From Ectobius pallidus (lineage: Eukaryota > Arthropoda > Insecta > Blattodea > Ectobiidae), in contig CAXKWD010000007.1 of assembly GCA_964059195.1 (NCBI GenBank), positions 59,060,163 to 59,124,162 on the forward strand: a stretch of DNA of 64,000 nt, in the 5' to 3' direction. Below, piece by piece: positions 1 through 12,344 of the stretch. How positions within the stretch are numbered: position 1 is the first letter of the stretch; the number at the start of each line of letters is the position of its first letter. The notes under the pieces were generated by a model that saw nothing but the letters and a program-made list of their open reading frames with translations, had not been told where the DNA came from and did no database searches. Both the position numbers and the translations under genes were made by a program.

Positions 1-860
1 CCAGCTATTAAATACTTGCTATAATCGCTCACATAGGGCTTACAATTTGGCAAACCATTGCTTTTGCACACCACGCCTTCTAGGGGTTGAAAAAAGAAGA
101 AACAGAATTCCGGTAAAATAACAATTTAGCGTTTACAGGGTATTTTAGGTCCCTCTTTCATAATGTCATACAACCGTTTCGGGATAAAATCAAAAGAAAA
201 TCAATATCGCTTTCACATTCTTGCTAAAAAATCTGGGTCACAATATTTTACTGCACACATACTGCTCGGAGCTCAAGAGAAGGCGAACGGAAGGAATTTG
301 CTGCATAAGGACAAAGTCTCAGCATGTTTAGCGATCGCATCTTAATACTACCTGTCCTGAAAATATTAGTCGCGTTTCTAGTTCAACGTTTTAATGGGAA
401 AGAATTTTATTTTTAACCGTTAACAATTAGGCCTACAATTATTAAGTTATAAGTTACCGGTTATTCTCAAAGACAAAACTACTTCAATTTAATTTTCTTC
501 CCTTACTTTATTCAGGAATTCGACAATTTAAGAATAATTTAATCTGCAAAAAATAATTATTGTACTAGTATAATAAGTAATATGTAATTTTAAAAAAGTT
601 TACAATGTTTTACTTTATTACAAGAGTAACGAATATAATAATTGCATAACACTGTATAACGAGTTTAAAGTGCACGAGATTCATACGCTGCTTTTTGTAA
701 CTTACAACAAATTTATAAAAGGAATTAATAAAATTAATATTAGTGTATGAATCTCGATTTTATAATAGATGCGAACAATGAATAGTAGGCTACTCTATGA
801 AAACTAATATTATGTAACGATTTTTAGCAACAATAAAGGCTGCTTATAATTATGGTAGGC
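1..860. other. AT-rich stretch without recognisable gene
   Basis: No coding sequence is recognised. A 60-codon open frame at 163-345 has no motif and no low-complexity signature that would argue for a real protein. The stretch is AT-rich, with TAGGCCTA-type words that recur across the window. I see no paired terminal repeats here. Confidence 0.4.
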
Positions 861-899
861 CTATATAAAAAAAAGAGTGCGTGGATGGCCACGCGACAG

Positions 900-1516
900 A
901 AGTAAAACTTTATTTTATTTTTTAATTTTTTATTCTTGGATTTTTTCAATTTTGCATTATTGGACTTTTTAATATTGGGTTTTTGGACTTTTTAATTTTG
1001 GATTTTGGACTTTTCATTTTGGTTCTTTCAATTTTTAATTTTGGATTTTTTAAATTTTCGATCTTTGAGTTGCTTATTTTTAAAATTTTTATTTTTTATT
1101 TTTTAATTTTATTATTTATTAAATTTTGGATTTTTGGATGCTATAATTTTTAATTTTGTTTTTTTAATTTTGGAAATTTGTATTTTTTAATTTTTAATTT
1201 TGGATTTTTAATTTTTTAATTTGTTATTTTTGGATTTTTTTAATTTTGGATCTTTAAATTTTTTAATTTTGGATTTTTTTCAATTTTGATTCTTTGAAAA
1301 TTTTATTTTTTGGATTTTTTAATTTTGTATTTTAGTTTTTTTAATTTTGGATTTTTAGATTTTTTCATTTTTGGTTTTTTCAATTTTTATTTTTTAATCT
1401 TTTATTTTGGAATTTTGGAATTTATTATTTATTAAATTTTGGATTTTTGGATGTTTTATTTTTAATTTTGTGTTTTTTTTTTTAATTTTGGAAATTTGTA
1501 TTTTTTTATTTTGGAT
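900..1516. repeat. T-rich degenerate minisatellite (TTTTTAATTTTGGA-like)
   Basis: About 600 bp consist of irregularly repeated words of the type TTTTTAATTTTGGAT on the plus strand. Larger blocks recur inside it: the block with TTATTTATTAAATTTTGGA appears near 1110 and again near 1425. The tract is flanked by similar short words in opposite orientation (AAGTAAAACTT near 900, AAGTTTTACTT near 1760), so it may be the interior of a small TIR element, but this is only suggestive. Confidence 0.7.
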
Positions 1517-1936
1517 TTGCGCGGTAATGAACCTCCGGGTTCCATAAAATAGATAATATACCTTTAGATTGCTTAGGAATTGTCTATTGCCATTGAGGAA
1601 TTAAGGTCTGAAAAATTTCCTTTGATTACTCCTAATCATTGAGTTGATTGTTTTCTGTGCAGTCCGCTCCGAAACACGTAGTTTTGAGTGTGACTGATTT
1701 TGTGACTGATTTCGTTTTAGTGTGACTGATTTTCCAGATTTACCCCAACCGCGAGAAAAGAAGTTTTACTTCAAAAAATAATTTTAACTCACGTGATATG
1801 ATGCAAGTTGAACTTCCTTATTCGCTGGACGACAGAGGACGGGCAAGCTCGGTGTCGTCACTTTCTTCAGATGATTGTGAGTCACTCGAGTCACTACTAT
1901 CACTTTCGGCACCCCCCAAAGCAATTACGAACTGAT

Positions 1937-3568
1937 CTATGGTGTTTTCCAACAATCATCCCTTTCCCAGTATTCAGCCTCCAGCTTCCGCACATGATTG
2001 CAGTACCCTAACCAATCACTCTCAGTAACTGATGAAAATGCATTTGTTGTCATGTCCCTCAGTACTGCCATTGACATTTCTCCAGCAACGTTTTTTTCAC
2101 GTACCAGGCGTTTTACTTTTGCCCATGCAAGTTCAATTGGACTTAAGGTCGCACAATATGGAGGCAATCGGAGAACATCATGGCCATGAAATTTCAAAAT
2201 TTGGCCTATACGAAAAGTTTTTTTCTGGGCATTTGTGTCTTTCTATTAGCATAAAAAGTTCAGTTTTCCTCATTTCTACGGCGAAAGGGACGTTGTTTTT
2301 CTCCAGCCACGAAATCATTTCTGCTCTTACAGAATTTCTTGTTGGTGGTTTGTTTTCTTGAATACTGTGGTATGGAGCATTATCCATAACAACAACACTT
2401 CTTTCTGGTAGATTAGGCAGGAGCTGAGTGGTAACCCAGCGTTCAAAATTTGTTGAATTCATCTGGCCGTGGTAATCTCCTGTAGCCCTACCAGCCTGGA
2501 AAATTAGTAATGAATTTTCCACGAAATCACTTTCTGAACCAGCATGAACGACTATGAGGCGATTCGTTGAACTTGACTTAGTCAGAACTCCTGATTGACT
2601 ATCACTCTGCCAACATTTATGGACCGTCAAATTGTTATCTATCCAGGTTTCATCAATACAACAGTATATATTATACGGCGATGTTGCTCCCGGAATCGCC
2701 GTATTGCCCTCAGATACATACAACGCCAATCAATAATATGTGGGCGTTCAATTAATATTTTCCTCGCATTCTGACATTTTTTCCATTTATAACTCATATC
2801 CTTCAAAACCCTTCTCAAAGAATGTACCCCCCATGAAAAGTTTATTTTTTCTTTCAATACAGGCAACAGTTTTGGACATGTAGGCACCTGTTTTTTTACT
2901 AAATAAAATTCGCTTATGGTATCTCTAATTACCCTTTTATCAAAATCGTCCAAATGAACATTTCTTTCCTCTTGGCGTTTTCTGTGCTTACCTGGAGTAG
3001 AAAGGGAAGTCTCACCGGCATCAGCACCTTCTCTACGAATTCTTATTATTGAGCTGACTGAAATACCAGTGTAATGTGATATTCGCCTATTTGATTGTTT
3101 CACTGTGTGGCTGAGCGCATTCTGACATTTTTTCCATTTATAACCCATATCCTTCAAAACCCTTCTCAAAGAATGTACCCCCCATGAAAAGTTTATTTTT
3201 TCTTTCAATACAGGCAACAGTTTTGGACATGTAGGCACCTGTTTATTTACTAAATAAAATTCGCTTATGGTATCTCTAATTACCCTTTTATCAAAATCGT
3301 CCAAATGAACATTTCTTTCCTCTTTGCGTTTTCTGTGCTTACCTGGAGTAGAAAGGGAAGTCTCACCGGCATCAGCACCTTCTCTACGAATTCTTGTTAT
3401 TGAGCTGACTGAAATACCAGTGTAATGTGATATTCGCCTATTTGATTGTTTCACTGTGTGGCTGAGTTTTCCTTGTCGTGATTCCTCATCACAAGCAAGT
3501 ATAACCCTTCTAATAGTTTCCCAGGCCTCACAATGTATTGTTTTTCCTTTTTCCCTCTGTGGTTCCAT
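1937..3568 (-). pseudogene. Tc1/mariner (IS630-type) transposase, frameshifted
   Basis: Three overlapping minus-strand frames (3568-2639, 2729-2178, 2197-1937) read through one transposase of the Tc1/IS630 type. The N-terminal part carries a helix-turn-helix-like region (QSNRRISHYTGISVSSITRI). The catalytic part shows the first Asp in CIDETWIDN, the second in VVMDNAPYHS and the final Glu in LSPIELAWAKVK. The frame changes near 2640-2730 and again near 2180-2197, so no intact protein can be made. A 351-bp in-frame duplication enlarges the N-terminal half and is annotated separately. The family assignment rests on the DDE motif wording; I did not find convincing TIRs. Confidence 0.8.
2765..3466 (-). 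repeat. 351-bp direct tandem duplication inside the transposase
   Basis: The 351 bp at 2765-3115 are repeated directly at 3116-3466. The unit is exactly 117 codons, keeps frame, and the two protein copies differ at only a few residues (for example RKRKEE versus RKRQEE and VNKQV versus VKKQV). The duplicated part spans the HTH region up to the segment just before the catalytic domain. Confidence 0.9.
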
Positions 3569-3659
3569 TGTGATATACTGTAAACGAAATTGACTACGGC
3601 CTACTAATAATTATTACCATTAACTTAGTTACGTTGATGAATAAAATATAATCTTTATA

Positions 3660-4760
3660 CAGGGGTGCCCATCCCCCTCAAGCTTCATGACTCACCCCCC
3701 CAACCTGATTGGCTATCGTCAAGGGCGCCCATATGATATTTTCTAGGATGGGGGGTTATTTTTTAATTTATCTATTTTTTGTTGCTTTAACTTCTTGGAC
3801 CACTTTGTAACATTATATTAATAATATAATAAGTGCAACAATGACGTAGCCAGAAAATAATTGCGGGGAGGGTCGAAAGTGCCGGGGGGTTAGGAATACC
3901 CCCCAAAAAGGGGGTCGGAGGTCCATCCCCAGAAAATTTTTAAGTATTGAACTAATGAAAATCAAATTTTACGCTATTTTAGAACAGAAGAATTAGTTAG
4001 GAAATTTGTTTACCATACTCTAAGACACGCCAATGTAAATAAGAAATCATTACCTAAGTAGCGGGCCACCCCCGGAAAATTTTTAAATATTGAACTAATG
4101 AAAATAACATTTTACGCTATTTTAGCACTCAAAAACTAGTTAGGAAATTTGTTTATCATACTCTAAGACATGCCAATGTAAACAAGAAATTGTTACCTAA
4201 GTCGGGTGTCCACCCTGGGAAATTTTTAAATATTGAACTAATGAAAATCACATTTTATGCTATTTTAGCACTGAAAAACTAGTTAGCAAATTTGTTTACT
4301 ATACTCTAAGACACGGCAACTTAAACAAGAAATTGTTACTTAAGTTGTAATATTTATTACTATTTATAAGAAAAGTTGAATAACACATGGAACAGTGGAT
4401 ATAATAAGCCTACTCATTATGTTATGAAAAGAAAATAACTGCTATATCATATTTGGCACACCAACAAATCTTGTTTAATTAAATAAATATTTTTTAAAAT
4501 ACAAATATAGAATTTTAGGTTTTGACTTTTGGGGGTCCAAACCCCGTGGGCCCCCTTTTCCTAATGCACTGTTAGAAGAAACCATTTGAAGTTATAAAAC
4601 TAGACCGTTTTTATTTTTAACATATAAAACTCTAATTTTGCAACAATTTTCAACCCCCCCCCCAGAAAATTCATAAAACGATAATATTTTGCCCCCCCCC
4701 CAGAAATTTCAATGACGCAGTCTGCGTCTTAACCCCCCCCCCCCGCTGTGGGCACCCCTG
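3660..4760. mobile_element. Non-autonomous DNA transposon, 12-bp TIR, 7-bp TSD
   Basis: The ends are perfect inverted repeats: CAGGGGTGCCCA at 3660-3671 and TGGGCACCCCTG at 4749-4760. They are flanked by a direct CTTTATA (3653-3659 and 4761-4767). The CAGGGGTG-type terminus is hAT-like, although hAT elements normally give 8-bp duplications. The interior has long C-runs, no open reading frame, and a three-fold tandem repeat. It lies directly downstream of the Tc1-type transposase but is separate from it. Confidence 0.85.
3935..4350. repeat. Three tandem units of 143 bp inside the TIR element
   Basis: The word ATTGAACTAATG starts units at 3946, 4089 and 4232, a constant 143-bp period. Each unit continues with CGCTATTTTAG-like and CATACTCTAAGACA words. 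The units have diverged by point changes but keep length. Confidence 0.85.
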
Positions 4761-4767
4761 CTTTATA

Positions 4768-5525
4768 AACACTGAAATGAAAATGAAACACTTAACCGCA
4801 ACACACGACTGTGAAAGAGTACAAGGCTGTGTGAATGATTAGTACACTTCAATGCATGGTCCGCACGTGCAACGGGGAATCACAGCGACAATATTCCCCT
4901 CTCCTCATACCCCGCTCGTCTTCTCTTGAGCTCCGTACAGTAGGACTAAAAATGTTCCATCCTGTTTTGTCTCTTTTTACATGCTTAGGGCTTACAATAA
5001 ACATCCCTATTTCTCAACTAATACAAGCCTACAGCGATGAATAAAGTATCATTGGATAGAATTTTTTTACAGACTTCTGGTATAGCATACTCGCTACCCA
5101 TCATTGGCACAAACTCAGGCTGAGACAAATGTAAATGCTGTCCTTGCAATACAACCTCCTATTCTACATCAAAATGTGAAGTGAGAAATTGATCCTTGTC
5201 CAGGCTAGAGAAAGTTATGTGAAGCGTAACACCCGTTATTTTATTTGTCAAAGCCTAGAAAAATGCAACTGACAAAGTCCCATGTGAAAACTGCAAACAT
5301 TGATGTTGTCATGCGAACTGAAATACGTTTGAAGAATTGAGCGTAACGTTTTTAGAAGTTAGGTCCCTAACTTTCTTTCTATTGTCACATCAAGGATATC
5401 AATAGCTTTAAACCTTTTCTGGACAACGCAGATCATTTTCCAAAAAACTGTACATAAATCGGTCCAGTAGTCTTCTAGTCTATAAAGGACACTCATATTA
5501 ACATTGCCTTATATATATATATATA
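4768..5525. other. Unassigned stretch
   Basis: No convincing gene. A 69-codon frame at 4835-5044 has no motif. One sequence at 5226-5239 (GTAACACCCGTTAT) is one base off the iterated motif of element C, but no TIR or other motif copy accompanies it. An (AT)n run begins near 5510. Confidence 0.35.
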
Positions 5526-6861
5526 TCTCTATATATATAAAAGGCTTTGTCCTGACTGACTGAATGAATGACTGACTGACTGAATGACAGGAACCAACGT
5601 ACAGCCTAAACTATAACAGGTAGAGACTTGGAATTTTGATAGTACCTTCGTTTCCTAATGTAGATGCTCACTAAGAAAGGATTTTGAAAAATTCTGATTC
5701 TAAATGCCAAAAATGAGTGAAAAATGGGCAGAAAACGTGCATTTTTTGGATTTTCGAAGGGTAATATATTTCAATGTCAAATCAATTACAGCTGGCTTTG
5801 GCTATTTTTGTCAAACCTTGGAAATGAAACTTTCGCGATCGCTCGAATGTTGTAGCTCACGCTGGTCGATTCATTTGTTTTTAATGTCAAGGCACGCATA
5901 CATATGAAATTTTCAACCTAATCCCGAAGAGGATTATTCTTCTTCTTCTTATTATTATTATTATTATAAGTGCGATAATCAATATAGGCCTAAATATGGT
6001 CAAACGTTGTTCGATTTGGACGAAACTCATTATACAGGGGTTTTCTGGGCCAAGGACCTCGAATCTGAGGTCGTTTTTACCAGGCAACGCTATCTAATTG
6101 TGGTATGTAGTCCACGTGATTTAGGTGTTAATAAATATAATGATTTATAAATAATATAATAATATAATAATAATAATGATATAAATGAAATGTTTTTGAA
6201 AATACTTAACCCCTTTTTGCACAGATTTATCAAAACAAATTCTCAGAACGTATTGTTACCAATGGTATCAGGTGGGCTTGGATTACATGAAATGGATGTT
6301 TGACAAATTAGAGAAGGTATCATTATAATTCATATTATCTATATTAATAAAAGGAATTGTGCTCGATGTCCAGCAAAATCTACTGAACGCAGAGATCAGA
6401 AATTTTAAAATAGGTGGGCTGAAGGGTCGGAAAATGCACCTCGAAGCCAGAATTTTAATTTTAGTTTTCGTTCGTGAGTTATGAGTGAAAAACGGGCAAA
6501 AAACGTGAATTTTTTGCGTTTTCAAAACATAAGTTTTCAGTTATACATTTCAATGTCAAATCAATTACAGTTGGCTTTGGCTATATTTGTCATATCTTGA
6601 AAATAAAACTTTCGCGATCTCTTGAATGTTGTAAGCCCTAATATGGTCAAACATTGTTTTATTTGGACGAAACTTACTATACAGGGGTTTTCTGGACCAA
6701 GAAACTCGAATCTGAGGACGCTTTTACCAGACAATACTATCTAATCGTGGTATGTAGTCCACGTGATTTAGGTGTTAATAAATATAATGATATAACTATT
6801 ATGCTCTTAATTTTTAATTTTTGAAATAATTATCGCGGGCGAAGCCGCGGGCACATGCTAG
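5526..6861 (+). mobile_element. Helitron-type element, internally duplicated
   Basis: The left end reads TCTCTATATATATAAAAGGC followed by a TGACTGACTGA-rich stretch, a wording typical of insect Helitron 5' ends. The right end carries a GC hairpin (GCGGGCGAAGCCGCGGGC) just before CTAG at 6858-6861, followed by T, which fits the Helitron rule of a 3' hairpin, CTRR end and A/T insertion site. The interior holds two diverged copies of one ~0.45 kb segment, near 5700-6150 and 6478-6790, recognised by shared words such as CAATGTCAAATCAATTACAG and GTAGTCCACGTGATTTAGG. No Rep/helicase frame is present, so it is non-autonomous. Confidence 0.75.
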
Positions 6862-7625
6862 TATATATATATTTACTTACCGTTGAGACGACGTGTTGGC
6901 CCTATTTTGCCAGATAGGGCTTTTGAGGATCAGTATATATATATTTTTTCGTCTCACAAGTATAATAAATATCAGAATTTGAAAGAACAGGAAGCAGGAA
7001 TCCTAGCGTGCTGGGAAACAATCTTGCAGAGAGAGAGAACTAGAATAACTTATATCTCTATATTTTCAAACAGAATTAACAAGATAAACAGACAAACATT
7101 AAAAATCACAGCATCCAAACTGACCAAAGACAATGAGACAATATCATTAATCAAATACAAATACCTGACCATTAACATGTCATAACCCAATCAACTGGAA
7201 TAACCCTGACAAATAACCTTAAGAGCCGTCAGATAAGGTGTAACCAAATGAATAGTAAAGATCAACGTCACTAAAGATCAATACAAGACCTGGATGAGTA
7301 AATAGCATCACTAACAGAAGGGAACATGACACAGATTGCTACTCTCAAAATATGGGACTCCAACGGTATAGATCACATGAACAAATGCCATGGGGCATAG
7401 CCTACGTTTTTATGTAAGATAGCTCGAGAGTAACTATAAACCATAGAGAGAGGCACTCTTATAGATATAGTATGATTCAGTGAATAAATCTAGGGCAATT
7501 CTGATTAAAGGGAGATAAGCAACAATCAACTTATACGCAATATGTGCTAGGCTAATTTCCCTAACTTCTCAAAGTCAAATGTCAGAAAGATTCCAACACT
7601 AATGTGACCTTAAGTTACTTGAATA
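6862..7625. other. Unassigned stretch upstream of the tandem array
   Basis: A 100-codon frame (6883-7185) starts in this AT-rich DNA; its product is rich in Ile, Asn, Lys and Thr with no recognised domain. It is most likely fortuitous. Nothing else is recognisable. Confidence 0.3.
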
Positions 7626-8620
7626 AAGGTTTAACTGGCTAACAGATTCAACCGCTTTAAATGCATGAAGGAATTATTTTCCAAGGAAAACAGAGCTAAT
7701 TTAACATAAGATAATTCATCAGAAGCAGGGCAATTATATACAAATGATGCCAGCCAATTTACAAGTGCTTCTCCAAATAATTTATCAAGAACCATTTACA
7801 AGACTAATATAATATTAAGTTGGTTTGAATAATAATTTAACTGCTACAGCTCTGAATGCATAATAAATTATTTTTAAAAGGAAGCTTGGTTAATATAATT
7901 CATTAGAACATGGCCAATAGTGTACAAATGTAGCCACACAATTCTACAATTACTTCTTTGAATAATTTGTCAAGAACAGCCTACAGTACTGGAAAATGTT
8001 AAATTTGCTATAATAATAATTTAACTGGGTAAGTAGAGCTACAGCACTGAATGCATGAATAAATAATTTTCAGTGGGTACTTGGCTAAGATAATTCATAA
8101 GAACCTGGCCAATAATATGTTAATGAAGCCATACAATTTTACAATTACTTCTTTGAATAATTTATCAAATACAGCTTACAGCACTGGAAAATATTAAATT
8201 TGTTTGAATAATAATCTAACTGTGTAACAAGTGCTACAGCACTGAATGCATAAATAAATTATTTTCAGTGGGTACTTGGCTAAGATAATTCATAAGAACC
8301 TGGCCAATAATGTGTTAATGAAGCCATACAATTTTACAATTACTTCTTTGAATAATTTGTCAAGTACAGCTTACAGTACTGGAAAATATTAAATTTACAT
8401 GAATAATAATCTAACTGTGTAACAAGTGCTACAGCACTGAATGCATAAATGAATTATTTTCAGAGGGTACTTGGCTAAGATAATTCATAAGATTCTGGCC
8501 AATATTATGCAAATGAAGCCACACAAATTTACAATTACTTTTTGGAATAATTTGGCAAGTACAGTTTACAGTACTGGAAAATATTAAATTTGTTTGAATA
8601 ATCAAGTGAACTGACCATCC
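7626..8620. repeat. Tandem array of ~195-bp units (five)
   Basis: The word (C/A)TGGCCAATA recurs at 7910, 8105, 8300 and 8495, an exact 195-bp period, with an older, slightly shorter unit near 7725. Each unit also carries TACAGTACTGGAAAATATTAAATTT-like, AGCACTGAATGCAT-like and TAAGATAATTCATAAGA-like words in the same order. Divergence between adjacent units is modest. Confidence 0.9.
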
Positions 8621-8639
8621 TTTCATACAAATAATATAT

Positions 8640-10200
8640 ATATAATTTAGTATTACTTAGCAAGTTCTAGAACAATGAAATGACCTTCAAGGTAACTGGC
8701 ATATATTGTAAGAGCACATACTCTATAAATCTATTAATTAAGAAGATAGTTTTAGATACTCATGTCATTAATACCTCGACCCTATATAATCTCGCTATAC
8801 AATATTCATGCAGAAAGAACTAGACTAGATCAAGCATTACTTGCTTAGAGGGTAGGTACGACACCTGCATACATGACGTAACACAATCACGAGACGTGAC
8901 AACATCTCTAATTACAGGCAACTGAATTACGACAAACGTAATTATTCTCATGACTTAAACCCTATACCACTTGGCGAGATTTCTTCCCTAAGCTTAGCAA
9001 ATGTGATTTTCATCGTGACATGATAGACATAAGATAGACAGCAATGGTAATGAACTTTAATGGCTTGGCAAACTAAAACTTAGTGGAGATTCCAAATTAA
9101 GTGCACGAATATTCAATGGTGAATTACATTATGAATTACTTACTCGTCCAGAACACATACCTGGAAGGCAAATCCGGATCGCGAGGTCAAACATAGCAGA
9201 AGTTCACCACAAACTACTAGGCACAATACTGTACTGTACAGAAGGCAAAGAGAGACTCTCTCGTCAGACCATAATGGCCGACGCACACGGACAAAGGCCG
9301 CGCACAAGGCATGCGCAGAAGTACACCAAGCGGGGAGAGAAAGAGTGAACTAAAGTGACTAAGACGTCATAACATGACGTATGTCACACCGTTAATACTG
9401 TTACGATAAATGTGAGTGAGGTATCACTTTATAAAATATAAATTTATAACAGAAAACCTAAGAGATTATCACAAATTATTATTATTTTTTAAAAGAAGAA
9501 GGACTCAAGGACATTGCTTTTGAAAATAAGTGAAAAATTATATCATAAGAGAGGGCAAATACTTTCCTATGATGATTCCTAGATAAACATGTGGAATTTT
9601 ACTGAAATAGCCTAGTTTAATTTTAAGGTACCTGAACCGTTAATAAGCATTAAAACGTTCAAAACTAAGGATTTTTAAAAATTCCCACTTTATATTCCCA
9701 TTTTATAAGTTCTTCCAACTGGGAATATTTCCAGCCCACATCACTAGTAGGCTACAGCATGAGGTAGTGTGAAGTTAGGGCAAAGTTAGTAACAGGCAGC
9801 ACGGTAATGGCCCGAGCCCCATTACCTTGTAAATTTATTCTAAAATAAAATTGATTATAAGTCAATAAACAGCTTAAGTTAAGTTTTATGTGTTTATTTT
9901 ATCTGCATTGTCCTGTCGTACAACACTGACACAGAATTGATCAGTTAATCTGAAATGGATTATTCTTGAAGAAAGATTGCTATTTTTGAAAAGTAGACGC
10001 AGAAATCCTTTTCGACTCACTAAGTCAGCATTTAAAATAATAATTTTCAAAAGATTAATTTTGGTACATACAGATAAAATTGTTCCTAAATAGAACATTT
10101 TAACATATTTTTCCATTTCATGCCCCTTACTTCCGAATACATGAATCTTATCTTATAGAACCTAAAAAGGGCTAAATCGGACGGAAGGGCCTAAAAGGGG
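8640..10200. other. Unassigned AT-rich stretch
   Basis: No gene recognised. A slightly GC-richer patch at 9230-9410 contains several ACGTCA/TGACGT words. A 76-codon minus frame at 9886-10116 has no motif. Confidence 0.3.
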
Positions 10201-10210
10201 CTGAGGAAGA

Positions 10211-10312
10211 CTTTTTCTGAAAACTAGGAGCTAAAGAGGACTTTTGCTGAAAAACTAGGGGATAAAGAGGAATTTTGCTGAAAAACTAGGGGCTAAAGAG
10301 AACTTCTGCCGA
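10211..10312. repeat. 31-bp minisatellite, three units
   Basis: The word ACTAGG recurs at 10223, 10254 and 10285, each followed by a diverged GGGCTAAAGAGGACTTTTGCTGA. The period is 31 bp. It lies in DNA rich in CTAAAA words; the same style (CCTAAAA, GGCTAAAA) returns at 11160-11230. Confidence 0.8.
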
Positions 10313-10677
10313 AAACCATGATTTTTAAATAGTCCAATTAATGCAGAGGAAAATAAATATGTGAATTTGTGCATTTTAAGAAAATACATAATAAAAATAA
10401 ACTTATACAATGCTCTGAAATTAACGATGTATTTGTCACTATCTTGCTTGTCTTCGTAATTCGAAAATATGCCTTTGCAGGAAATGAAACTTGAGCCGTC
10501 TGCAATACTTTGAAACCTGCAAATAACAAGTTGCCGACCGACGGTCCAGAGAAATGCATTAAAGGAACAACAAATTCCTGACACTCCAGTCTATTTATTT
10601 TTGTAGGTCAAAAGTAAAGTTGCGAGTTGCGTGGTGTATTGACCCTTATTGTGCTTAAGATAGTTTGAATCTTTGAA

Positions 10678-10788
10678 ATGCCAAAACAGAAATCTTCAAA
10701 AATAGGACTTTATTGGTAGTGGATTGAGGAAGACCCCAGATTCACAACTGATGGTCGAGCAATTTTCTGCTAAGCTTGTCAAAAATGA
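10678..10788 (+). pseudogene. Possible BED-type zinc-finger exon of a transposase, broken
   Basis: From the ATG at 10678 the frame reads MPKQKSSKIGLYW, a stop, then WIEEDPRFTTDGRAIFC, a stop, then ACQK. The Cys-X2-Cys spacing after a TTDGRAIFC segment resembles the first half of BED-like zinc fingers at the N-terminus of hAT-type transposases. The exon would end at a GTAAGT donor (10789). Two in-frame stops make it non-functional. No downstream half was located, so the family call is tentative. Confidence 0.3.
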
Positions 10789-11910
10789 GTAAGTAAACAT
10801 AGCTATCTTTCATTTTATCTACCAGACTTCTCCCTTTGGATTTTGAAATCAAAATTTAAAATACTTTTACTGACATGCATATACGGTTCAAGTGAAACTG
10901 ACATTTTTCATGAACACAATATTTTTTTTTTAAATTATTGCCATCTTCTTAGGGTTCTTTCATTTAATAACAGACTTTCATTAAAAAACTATAAAAAGAA
11001 AGAATAATCATATAATTAAAGGCTAAATATCTCAATTGTTTATACTACTTTTCGAGTGCCGATATAAGAAATAGTTATTTGTTTATTTTCTAAAAAAAAA
11101 CTAGAATAACTGTGTCAGTGTTCATATTAGTGTTTTATTAAGATGGCTAAAATTGTTTGTTTAAAACCTAAAACGGGATACTCCAAGAAAATAAAAGGCT
11201 AAAATACCTTTTATAAAACCCTAAAAATCTGGACCCTATATGGGTCTGTCCATGAGAAGAGGTCCACATTCTCCAAAAATTGAAAGTAATAATACAGTGT
11301 TGATTGGTACACCAATAAAAAGCTATAATACACTATTTTTGATAACTCAATTTTAAAATATGTTATTTTGGGTATTTCTCCATGTTTTTGAAGCCCAAAC
11401 TTACATTTGAATTTTGCAGCAAGTACTTGACAAAATTTGTATAGGCCTACTAAAAAAAAAAAAATTGTATTTTAATTAAACTACCAAGACATGGGACAAA
11501 AACATTTGCTGAAAGTTTCTCTGTGTTTTTAAGGTATGTTTAATAACATTTATTTCAGCATAAGATTTTTCAAAATGCAGAAAACCCCACTTTGAAAAAT
11601 GACAAGTATTTGCTGTCCTGACACTAACAGAAAATACAAAAAAGTTGTGTTATAATGTTTTTACTGAGGCCATGTGTACAAGATGCTAGGAACTGCTAGT
11701 TTATGACCCAGGTAATAGATAGCAGTGGACAAATTTTAAAAAAATTATCTAGAATTCTTTTTATAATATTTTGTATTATGTCCTGATACCAACGACTTCT
11801 GGAGGGAAACTCTAAAGTGCACACTGTTGGACTGCTTTTGTGTGCATATTTTCAATATATTCATATAATTTCAAGAGAGAAAACTGTAGGCACATATCTG
11901 TCAACAAACA

Positions 11911-12095
11911 GATATAAATACAAGTAAGAATCAGCTTGAAAAATTTTATGTCATAACTGGGATTTGAACACGGATCTCCAGCTTAACGCGCTGATGCTCT
12001 ACCATTGAGCTACAATGACAACATGCCAGTACAACATCAAATTCCTCAACTGATTCAGAATACAAGGCAAGCTGATTCTTACTTGTATTAATATC
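11911..12095. repeat. Inverted-repeat element enclosing a tRNA-like sequence
   Basis: A perfect 21-bp inverted repeat (11918-11938 and 12068-12088) extends to 28 bp with one mismatch (11911-11938 and 12068-12095). The arms include AAGAATCAGCTTG and CAAGCTGATTCTT. Between them lies a minus-strand tRNA-like segment. The whole unit is 185 bp. Confidence 0.85.
11955..12016 (-). repeat. tRNA-like (pol III promoter) segment, SINE or tRNA pseudogene
   Basis: On the minus strand an A-box-like TAGCTCAATGGTAGAGC (12012-11996) is followed by a B-box-like GTTCAAATCCC (11969-11959). The spacing suits an internal pol III promoter. The 5' acceptor-stem half is not matched by a 3' half, so it is not a functional tRNA. 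Confidence 0.65.
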
Positions 12096-12344
12096 CCAGA
12101 CATGGATTTAATGTCTATTTCCTTTCCCTCCACTTAAACAGATATAAGCTTACTTCTGAATATATTTACAAGCCAAAAATATTTTATTTCCTTGAAATTA
12201 TAAGCTGTACGTATGCTTCTTTCAACAACATGGGCAAAACAAATTGTGAAAGGCAGAAGTTATTTATGGAAAGTCACAAGACTGATGAAAAATTTAAATT
12301 GAAGAGAAAGAACATAATAAAGAATTATACAGGGTGAAAAAACT

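Noticed and set aside
163..345. 60-codon open frame
   Set aside because: No motif, no context, and length is expected by chance.
5226..5239. Extra copy of the element C motif
   Set aside because: A single word with no TIR or further motif nearby; may be coincidence.
11955..12016. Functional tRNA gene
   Set aside because: A and B boxes are present but the acceptor stem cannot be completed and the segment is inside an inverted-repeat unit.
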